From positions 1 to 28,636 of the forward strand of contig JBGQHM010000038.1 in assembly GCA_041497995.1 (NCBI GenBank): a DNA stretch of 28,636 nucleotides, written 5' to 3'. Both the position numbers and the translations under genes were made by a program. Below the pieces are notes generated by a model. The model was not told the DNA's origin. It saw only the letters and a program-made list of their open reading frames with translations, and did not search any database. Origin of the DNA: DATKMS01 sp041497995 (GTDB lineage Bacteria; Desulfobacterota; Binatia; HRBIN30). Below, piece by piece: positions 7,449 through 12,220 of the stretch; position 1 is the first letter of the stretch; every line of letters begins with the position of its first letter.

Positions 7449-7796
7449 TTACGCGCAAACGTGGTGTGGGCCTTCGGTTTTCTCGTGGAGATTCCAAACC
7501 GAAGGAAGGACATCGTCCGTGTTATCAATCGTGATGCGCTCCACGCCAATCGGCGTGCCGTTATTAAACCGCTTCCACGCTTCGTATGGAGCCCCATGGA
7601 ACAAGTACTCCATATTGTCGTTCTTAATTGCGTACTCTACGTGAGCCCGAGTGACGTCGATGATATTCTGCTTGGCCTCATCAATCGTGTCACCCGATTC
7701 TACGAGGTCAAATTCGAGGCAGTGGCCGTACCAATCCCCATCCTCACAATAGAAGACCACGTGAAGGTGCATGTTGGAGTCGATCACCGTTGCCAT
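7449..7796 (-). CDS. HicB-like antitoxin-type protein
   Basis: A 115-residue protein whose first 60 residues show the HicB partial RNase H fold: HLHVVFYCEDGDWYGHCLEF, then DLVESGDTIDEAKQNI and VTRAHVEYAIKND. HicB proteins neutralise HicA and often repress their own promoter. I see no ribbon-helix-helix or helix-turn-helix at the C-terminus, so it fits the short HicB-like group. The start at 7796 is preceded by GGGGAAG at good spacing; upstream in-frame codons run through tandem repeats that look regulatory. The coding sequence is visibly richer in A and T than its neighbours, a sign of recent transfer. It faces the HicA-like gene convergently, so the two must use separate promoters if they are a pair. 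Confidence 0.7.
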   Translation of the reverse strand: MATVIDSNMHLHVVFYCEDGDWYGHCLEFDLVESGDTIDEAKQNIIDVTRAHVEYAIKNDNMEYLFHGAPYEAWKRFNNGTPIGVERITIDNTDDVLPSVWNLHEKTEGPHHVCA

Positions 7797-7819
7797 TCCG
7801 TCGCTTCCCCTTGTTCCAG

Positions 7820-7840
7820 GGTTGTACCATGGTTGTACCA
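7820..7840 (-). promoter_or_regulatory. Tandem TGGTACAACC repeats upstream of the HicB-like gene (candidate operator)
   Basis: Two identical 10-mers, TGGTACAACC on the minus strand, occupy 7840-7831 and 7829-7820. Their starts are 11 bp apart, so successive copies lie roughly on the same face of the helix. They end 23 bp before the HicB-like start. Direct repeats here could bind the HicB-like protein or the neighbouring winged-helix-like regulator. No binding evidence exists beyond position and repetition. Confidence 0.35.
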
Positions 7841-7925
7841 GATTGTCCTCTGTATTCTTTCCGGCAGGCTCTCGCAAGAGCGCACGAGGGATCGACGGGC
7901 GCTCAGCGTTAACTTGTTGAACAGT

Positions 7926-7943
7926 TAGGCGCGCTCGCGCCTA
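7926..7943 (-). terminator. Compact hairpin at the stop codon of the small basic protein gene
   Basis: TAGGCGCG (7926-7933) and CGCGCCTA (7936-7943) form a perfect 8-bp inverted repeat with a 2-nt gap, beginning at the stop codon of the gene ending at 7941. It could stop leftward transcription before the HicB-like gene, but no T-run follows, so termination is uncertain. Confidence 0.25.
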
Positions 7944-8177
7944 CGGCTTCCCCCATCGCTCCCGCGCCGCCTTCTTAGCAATCGCCTTCCGCTTCGTCGG
8001 TGACAGCGCCTTCGCCCGCGCCTTGCCGCCCTTCAGGCCACCGCGCCGCATGTGCTCTTTGGCGGGGTCCGGTGCGGTCACCGTCTCTGTGATCTCGCCC
8101 GTGGCAATCCGCATGACGTGAACGGCATTCCCGATCACGTCGGCTGGTCTGCGCTCGCCTCTCGGTCCCTTCGGCAT
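7941..8177 (-). CDS. Small basic protein with GGLKGGKARAKALS motif
   Basis: A 78-residue, Lys/Arg-rich protein. The second half, RRGGLKGGKARAKALSPTKR followed by IAKKAARERW, matches a motif common in small bacterial proteins of unknown function (GGxKGGxARAxxLSxxxRxxIAxxAAxxRW). The charge suggests nucleic-acid binding, but no activity is established. Its ATG abuts the stop of the upstream gene (TAGATG), so translation is very probably coupled. It lies in the right part of the mobile element and is read leftward. Confidence 0.7.
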   Translation of the reverse strand: MPKGPRGERRPADVIGNAVHVMRIATGEITETVTAPDPAKEHMRRGGLKGGKARAKALSPTKRKAIAKKAARERWGKP

Positions 8178-8432
8178 CTAGACCAACCGATACCGAGCGC
8201 GACCAATGCGCTCGAAGTAGTCGTAGGTCACTCCGAAGTGCTGCTTGACGTTCTTGGCGTTCCGGCAGCATCGGGAGGTGACATGCGTTCGAATCCCACT
8301 CTTGGCATACTCGCTGCCATTGGCGTCCAGCTCCTCGACCACTTCTTGCGGCGAAAATTCGTTCCTACCCTTGCGTGCGGTGATTCGCTGCGCTGCTTCT
8401 AAGACTTGCTCGTGGCAAACGCCTTTGGGCAT
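8178..8432 (-). CDS. DUF7669-like winged-helix small protein
   Basis: An 84-residue protein that reads as a compact winged helix: VLEAAQRITARKGRNEFSPQ, then EVVEELDANGSEYAKSGIRT, HVTSRCCRNA, and a final DYFERIGRARYRLV wing. The pattern xEFxxQEVxxEL...YxxSxIRTHVTSRxC...YxxxERxxRxxYRL is that of an uncharacterised family I recall as DUF7669, found alone or fused to nucleases. The start at 8432 lies 46 bp inside the right inverted repeat, so its promoter must overlap the element end or lie outside it. No obvious ribosome-binding site. First gene of a two-gene unit with the small basic protein. Confidence 0.7.
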   Translation of the reverse strand: MPKGVCHEQVLEAAQRITARKGRNEFSPQEVVEELDANGSEYAKSGIRTHVTSRCCRNAKNVKQHFGVTYDYFERIGRARYRLV

Positions 8433-8477
8433 GCTGGTAACATGGCGCGAGGCTAGATCGGTTTCAAGGGCGCGCCG

Positions 8478-8498
8478 GAATCAAAGTGAGACACTACC
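8478..8498 (-). repeat. Right terminal inverted repeat
   Basis: Read on the minus strand from 8498 this begins GGTAGTGTCTCAC and ends TTTGATTC, matching the left end at 20 of 21 positions. It lies in a further palindrome: GGCGCGCCGG (8469-8478) and CCGGCGCGCC (8497-8506) flank an 18-base core, an arrangement absent from the left end. Confidence 0.65.
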
Positions 8499-8506
8499 GG
8501 CGCGCC
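8499..8506. repeat. Right copy of 8-bp direct repeat GGCGCGCC
   Basis: GGCGCGCC directly outside the right inverted repeat, identical to 4440-4447. Interpreted as the second half of a target-site duplication, with the same reservation that the word is palindromic. Confidence 0.55.
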
Positions 8507-8549
8507 AGCGTTGACCACCTGTCAGCCCGATGTTAGCGTCACTTTCACC

Positions 8550-8975
8550 TTGGAAAAGCATCGCAATCCGGTTCCGACCGTAGACGCGATCATTGAGGTT
8601 ACCGGTGGTATCGTGCTGATTCGGCGCCGCAATCCGCCGCCGGGATGGGCGTTGCCGGGCGGCTTCGTCGACTACGGCGAGACGCTGGCTGCGGCCGCGG
8701 TGCGCGAGGCGCGCGAGGAGACCAGTTTGGAGGTGCAGCTCACCGAGCTGTTCCACGTCTACTCCGACCCGGCCCGCGATCCGCGCCAACACACGATTGC
8801 TACCGTGTTCATTGGCAAGGCCACGGGCGCGCCTGTTGGTGGCGACGATGCGGCCGAAGCCGCAGTGTTCACGGCCGACGCGCTGCCGGCGCCGCTGGCC
8901 TTCGACCATGCACGGATCCTCGAGGACTACTTCGTCTACAAGCGCACCGGTCGCCGGCCGCCGTATGACCGCTGA
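8550..8975 (+). CDS. Nudix hydrolase
   Basis: A 141-residue hydrolase of nucleoside-diphosphate-linked compounds. The Nudix box is intact except at one place: GFVDYGE, then TLAAAAV, then REAREETSL, where the final conserved Gly is Ser. The catalytic REAREE helix and ALPGGFV strand are present, and the later DPRQHTIATVF stretch matches ADP-ribose or NUDT1-like bacterial members. The exact substrate is unknown. The frame extends up to a TTG at 8511, just outside the mobile element. I place the start at TTG 8550 because homologues as I recall them begin a few residues before NPVPTVD. Neither start has a clear ribosome-binding site, so the N-terminus is uncertain. The last 11 bases overlap the AMMECR1-domain gene. 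Confidence 0.88.
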   Translation: MEKHRNPVPTVDAIIEVTGGIVLIRRRNPPPGWALPGGFVDYGETLAAAAVREAREETSLEVQLTELFHVYSDPARDPRQHTIATVFIGKATGAPVGGDDAAEAAVFTADALPAPLAFDHARILEDYFVYKRTGRRPPYDR

Positions 8976-9546
8976 TGCGCTGCGTGTGCACGTCGAGCCG
9001 CTGAGCGCGGCCGAACGCCGCGATCTCCTCTGGCTGGCGCGTGCATCGATTCGGTCGAGCTTGAGCGGTGACGCGCGGCGGCCAGAGATTGCGCTGACGG
9101 CGGCGCTACAGGAGCTGACCGCGGCCTTCGTCAGCCTGCACTGTGAAGGCCGGTTGCGAGGCTGCGTCGGGTCGGTGCTTCCGGAGAAGCCACTGTACGA
9201 AATGGTGGCCCGCATGGCCTGCTCCGCAGCCTTCGACGACCCGCGCTTCCCGCCCGTGACGGTGGTCGAAGTGCCGATCATCGACATCGAGATCTCGCGT
9301 CTCAGCCGCATGGTGCCGGCACAGCCGGAGGATGTGCGGCCAGGCATCCATGGGGTCTGCGTGGCGCGCGGCCACCAGCGCGCCGTCTTCCTCCCGCAGG
9401 TGGCGACGACGCACAACTGGGATCGCGATACGCTGCTCGACGAGCTGTGTCGTAAGGCGAGCCTGCCCCACGACTCTTGGGCTCAGGCGGACTGCAGCTT
9501 GATGGTGTTTGCGGCGGAGGTGTTCAGCGACGAGCGTGATTGGTGA
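8965..9546 (+). CDS. AMMECR1-domain protein (AmmeMemoRadiSam system protein A-like)
   Basis: A 193-residue protein made of one AMMECR1 domain. Characteristic stretches are HCEGRLRGCVGSV (the conserved RGCxG core), ARMACSAAFDDPRFPPVTVV, and FLPQVATTHNWDRDTLLDEL followed by CRKASLP. Bacterial members usually stand with a Memo-like protein and a radical SAM enzyme. Here neither is adjacent, and the partner is a Nudix hydrolase whose stop is overlapped by 11 bp, implying translational coupling. The biochemical role of the domain is unsettled; links to RNA or dioxygenase-type chemistry have been suggested. The ATG at 8965 begins the domain sensibly. The frame runs open 56 codons upstream, but that part is antisense-like and basic and overlaps the Nudix gene. 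Confidence 0.88.
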   Translation: MTADALRVHVEPLSAAERRDLLWLARASIRSSLSGDARRPEIALTAALQELTAAFVSLHCEGRLRGCVGSVLPEKPLYEMVARMACSAAFDDPRFPPVTVVEVPIIDIEISRLSRMVPAQPEDVRPGIHGVCVARGHQRAVFLPQVATTHNWDRDTLLDELCRKASLPHDSWAQADCSLMVFAAEVFSDERDW

Positions 9547-9589
9547 GCGCAATGTCGGGCGGTTCATTGTCGCTCGGTGGCCGCTGCAG

Positions 9590-9611
9590 GGCGGCTTGCC
9601 TGCCGGCCGCC
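9590..9611. terminator. Weak GC hairpin between convergent genes
   Basis: GGCGGC (9590-9595) and GCCGCC (9606-9611) pair around a 10-nt loop between the AMMECR1-domain stop and the RsmD-CoaD stop. The position suits a shared transcription end, but there is no T-run on either side. Confidence 0.25.
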
Positions 9612-10703
9612 TCAGCGCTTGACGCCGACCTTGGCGAGCAACCGCTTGTGGACCGCTTCGGGGAGCAACGCGCCGACATCGCCGCCCAGACTCGCTACTT
9701 GTTTTACCAGTCGCGACGCGGTGTAGAAGTGCTTCGGCCCGGCCGCCATGAAGAAGGTCTCGATGTGCGGTTTCATGTGGCGGTTCATCATCGCCATCTG
9801 AAACTCGTACTCGAAGTCGGACACTGCCCGCAGTCCGCGGATGATGACGCGCGCGCTGATCCGATCGCAGTAGTCGACCAGCAGACCGCTGAATTTGTCG
9901 GCCGTAGCCCGGCCGCCGGTGTCGGCCAGCGCGTCACGAATCATGTCGACGCGCTCGTCGGCGCTGAACAGGGAACCGTCCTTATGCGGATCGCTGCTGG
10001 CGGCGGCGACGGCGACGACTACTTGATCGAACACGCTGACCGCCCGGCGGATAATGTCGAGGTGGCCGTTCGTGATCGGGTCGAACGAGCCGGGGTAGAC
10101 GGCACGTACGATCTGCTTCTCGTCTTTCTCTGCAGCAGCCATTCCTTCTTCCGCCACAAACAGGGCGAGGCCTGTCTTTCCATAGCGTCGGGCCTGGGTC
10201 AAATGGAGCGGCGCGTAGGCTGCCGCCGGCGCTTCATCGACGTGGTGCTCGACGACCACCCAGCCGCCGGGCTTCGTCGAGCCATGTGCGGCAAGATCCA
10301 TCAACGTGCGCTCGACGAGCCCCTGTCCGTAGGGCGGATCGGCGAACACGCCGTCGAAGCAGGTACCGGCCCGCGACAGTTGTGCCAGCGCCCGCTGCAC
10401 CGACAGCTGCAGGACGCGGGCCCGCTCGCTGAACCCGCAGCGCTGGAGGTTGTCCCGCAGCACGCGGGCGGATGTCGTAGATTGCTCCACGAATGTGACC
10501 GCGGCGGCACCGCGGCTCAACGCCTCGATGCCCAGCGCGCCACTGCCGGCGAAGAGATCGAGCAGGTGCGCGGATTCGAGCGTAAACCGGCTCGCGAGAA
10601 TGTTGAAGAGCGCGCCCTTGACCTTGTCGGCCGTGGGCCGCACCGCCAACCCGCGGCCGGCGGCGAGCCGGCGCCCTTTGGCGCTCCCGGCGATGACGCG
10701 CAT
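9612..10703 (-). CDS. Fused RsmD (16S rRNA m2G966 methyltransferase) - CoaD (phosphopantetheine adenylyltransferase)
   Basis: One uninterrupted frame of 363 residues contains two enzymes usually encoded separately. Residues 1-185 are RsmD: MRVIAGSAKGRRL start, DLFAGSGALGIEALSRG for S-adenosylmethionine binding and the catalytic ADPPYG near 138. Residues from about 188 are CoaD, which makes dephospho-CoA: AVYPGSFDPITNGHLDII (TxGH nucleotidyl-transferase motif), IRGLRAVSDFEYEFQMAMMN and YTASRLVKQVASLGGDV. Between them is only a short linker (VAEEGMAAAEKDEKQ). An internal ATG at 10142 has GGAAG five bases upstream and would yield a normal-length CoaD of 175 residues or fewer, so both a fusion and a separate CoaD may be made. 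A missing base or lost stop in the assembly cannot be excluded. Start 10703 fits RsmD; ribosome-binding site weak. Convergent with the AMMECR1-domain gene and divergent from the DsbA-like pair. Confidence 0.9.
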   Translation of the reverse strand: MRVIAGSAKGRRLAAGRGLAVRPTADKVKGALFNILASRFTLESAHLLDLFAGSGALGIEALSRGAAAVTFVEQSTTSARVLRDNLQRCGFSERARVLQLSVQRALAQLSRAGTCFDGVFADPPYGQGLVERTLMDLAAHGSTKPGGWVVVEHHVDEAPAAAYAPLHLTQARRYGKTGLALFVAEEGMAAAEKDEKQIVRAVYPGSFDPITNGHLDIIRRAVSVFDQVVVAVAAASSDPHKDGSLFSADERVDMIRDALADTGGRATADKFSGLLVDYCDRISARVIIRGLRAVSDFEYEFQMAMMNRHMKPHIETFFMAAGPKHFYTASRLVKQVASLGGDVGALLPEAVHKRLLAKVGVKR

Positions 10704-10814
10704 GCGCCCGCACATAGTGGATCGGCACTGCGCTGGCAACGCGTAGAACAAGTATTGCGTCCCCGTGATGCGGCAGGTAAGACACCGGGCACCAACAGTG
10801 TGAGGAGGTACAGC

Positions 10815-11513
10815 ATGCGCGGTTACGTTCTGGCGCTCGGCATTGCCGTTGCGCTCATGGCTTGTGAAAACAATAGCGAGGAGCTGAAGCAGCTACGGGA
10901 ATCCAAACGCCAGCTCGAGGCCAAGGTCGCCGAGCTGGAGAAGAAGGTGGCTCCAGCACCCGCGGCGCGGCCGCAAGTGGATCCGAACAAGGTGTATGAT
11001 CTCGCCATTGGCAAATCACCCGTCAAAGGACCGGCCGATGCGACGGTCGTCATGATGGAGTTCTCGGACTTCCAATGCCCGTTCTGTGCGCGAGCCACGC
11101 CGCTGATCGATCAGGTGTTGCAGGCGTATCCGAAGGAGGTCAAGTTCGTGTACAAGGAGTTCCCGCTGCCCATGCACGCGAACGCTCTTCCGGCCTCGCG
11201 CGCCGCGCTCGCCGCGCAACGGCAGGGCAAATACTGGGAGATGCACGACAAGCTGTTCGCCAATCAGCGTGCCCTGACGCCGGAGAACATCAAGCAGTAC
11301 GCGCAGGAGATCGGCTTGGACATGGCGAAGTTCGACCAGGACATGGCGTCTCCCGACGTGCAGCAGCAGATCAACGACGACATGCAGCTGGCCCGTCAGG
11401 CGGGAGTGAGCGGTACGCCGACGCTGTACCTCAACGGCAAGCGGATACAGAACCGCAGCTTCGAGGGCATCAAGCAGATGGTCGACGAGGCGTTGCAGCA
11501 GAAGAAGAGCTGA
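10815..11513 (+). CDS. DsbA-like thioredoxin lipoprotein (copy 1)
   Basis: A 232-residue exported thiol oxidoreductase. Residues 1-17 form a lipoprotein signal ending LMAC, so the protein is probably anchored through Cys17. Residues 19-46 form a charged coiled coil (ELKQLRESKRQLEAKVAELE). A DsbA/thioredoxin_4 fold follows, with FSDFQCPFC (active-site CPFC at 88-91), KEFPLPMHANA, the helical insertion, and SGTPTLYLNG containing the cis-Pro. The coiled coil may space the active site from the membrane or dimerise it. The ATG at 10815 has a GAGGAGGT ribosome-binding site five bases upstream. The next gene encodes a close paralogue, so the two arose by tandem duplication. Confidence 0.92.
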   Translation: MRGYVLALGIAVALMACENNSEELKQLRESKRQLEAKVAELEKKVAPAPAARPQVDPNKVYDLAIGKSPVKGPADATVVMMEFSDFQCPFCARATPLIDQVLQAYPKEVKFVYKEFPLPMHANALPASRAALAAQRQGKYWEMHDKLFANQRALTPENIKQYAQEIGLDMAKFDQDMASPDVQQQINDDMQLARQAGVSGTPTLYLNGKRIQNRSFEGIKQMVDEALQQKKS

Positions 11514-11559
11514 GGAGCGAGAGGTTCTCGATCAGCTGGCCGCGATGAGGGAGGGATGC

Positions 11560-12198
11560 ATGATGCGCCGGTTTTTTGCTGTGCTCGGCATTGTTGGGCT
11601 GCTCGCTGCCGGTGAGTCCGGCAAGGCGGTTGGCCAGGTGCCCTCAAGTCCTGCGCCCGCACCGACTCCTCCGCCGCGGGTGTATGCGATTCCCGCGGGG
11701 AATTCGCCCTCCAAGGGCCCGGCAAATGCGCCGGTGGTTCTGGTGGTGTTCTCCGACTTCCAATGCCCGTACTGCAACCAAGTTCCTCGTGTAATCGACC
11801 ACCTGTTGCAAACCTACCCGACGGAGGTCCGGTTCATTTACAAAGAGTTTCCGATGCCGATGCATCGGAACGCGTTGCCGGCGGCACGCGCTGCGCTCGC
11901 AGCCCAGCGCCAGGGCAAGTTCTGGGAGATGCACGACAAGCTGTTTGCGAATCAGGGCGCCCAGATGCCGGAGCACATCAAGCAATACGCGCAGGATATC
12001 GGCCTGGACATGGCGAAGTTCGAGAAGGACATGGCGTCCCCTGAGGTGCAGCACCAAATCGATGAGGAGATGGAACAAGGGGCGCAAGCCATGGTGGGAG
12101 GGACGCCGGCCTTGTTCGTGAACGGAAAGACGGTGAAGAACCGCTCGTTCACCAGCCTCAAGCGGGCGATCGACGAAGAATTGCAAAAGAAGAGCTGA
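11560..12198 (+). CDS. DsbA-like thioredoxin, periplasmic (copy 2)
   Basis: A 212-residue paralogue of the preceding protein, sharing long identical stretches such as KGPAxA, FSDFQCP, ALAAQRQGK and WEMHDKLFANQ. Its active site is CPYC instead of CPFC. Its N-terminus is a plain Sec signal (RRFFAVLGIVGLLAAG) with no lipobox Cys and no coiled coil; a Pro-rich linker takes its place. It is therefore probably soluble in the periplasm, while copy 1 is membrane-tethered. The cis-Pro is in GGTPALFVNG. GGAGGG lies a few bases upstream of the ATG at 11560, and an adjacent ATG at 11563 is equally possible. The gene is probably in one transcript with copy 1 (46-bp gap) and is convergent with the kinase gene ending at 12221. 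Confidence 0.92.
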   Translation: MMRRFFAVLGIVGLLAAGESGKAVGQVPSSPAPAPTPPPRVYAIPAGNSPSKGPANAPVVLVVFSDFQCPYCNQVPRVIDHLLQTYPTEVRFIYKEFPMPMHRNALPAARAALAAQRQGKFWEMHDKLFANQGAQMPEHIKQYAQDIGLDMAKFEKDMASPEVQHQIDEEMEQGAQAMVGGTPALFVNGKTVKNRSFTSLKRAIDEELQKKS

Positions 12199-12220
12199 GG
12201 AAGAGCGATCAGCCTCTTGT

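Larger units (their letters stand above)
4448..8498. mobile_element. Putative IS1-family transposon carrying passenger genes (~4.05 kb)
   Basis: The ends are inverted repeats: 4448-4468 on the plus strand and 8498-8478 on the minus strand both read GGTAGTGTCTCA, one variable base, then TTTGATTC (20 of 21 identical). Outside each end is GGCGCGCC. The interior holds one transposase gene of the IS1-like DDE type plus genes typical of accessory DNA: a secreted Cys-rich protein, a winged-helix-like protein, HicA/HicB-like genes, a DUF7669-like protein and a small basic protein. IS1-family termini generally begin with GG, which agrees. No second pair of repeats was found closer to the transposase that would define a minimal insertion sequence. 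Joining the two flanks would leave an ordinary intergenic region between divergent hppA and the Nudix gene. The boundary is seen directly; that transposition moved the whole unit is inferred. Confidence 0.6.

Noticed and set aside
7905..7943. Integron attC-like half site (GTTAAC ... GTTAGGC)
   Set aside because: One GTTAGGC core-like word and a nearby GTTAAC are present, but no matching second half at attC distance and no integrase gene. Gene orientations in the island are mixed, unlike a cassette array.
9540..10814. Long plus-strand open frame continuing into the first DsbA-like gene
   Set aside because: It is the antisense of the RsmD-CoaD gene, is His/Arg-rich with no domain, and the DsbA-like protein has its own strong ribosome-binding site at 10801-10808 and its own signal peptide.
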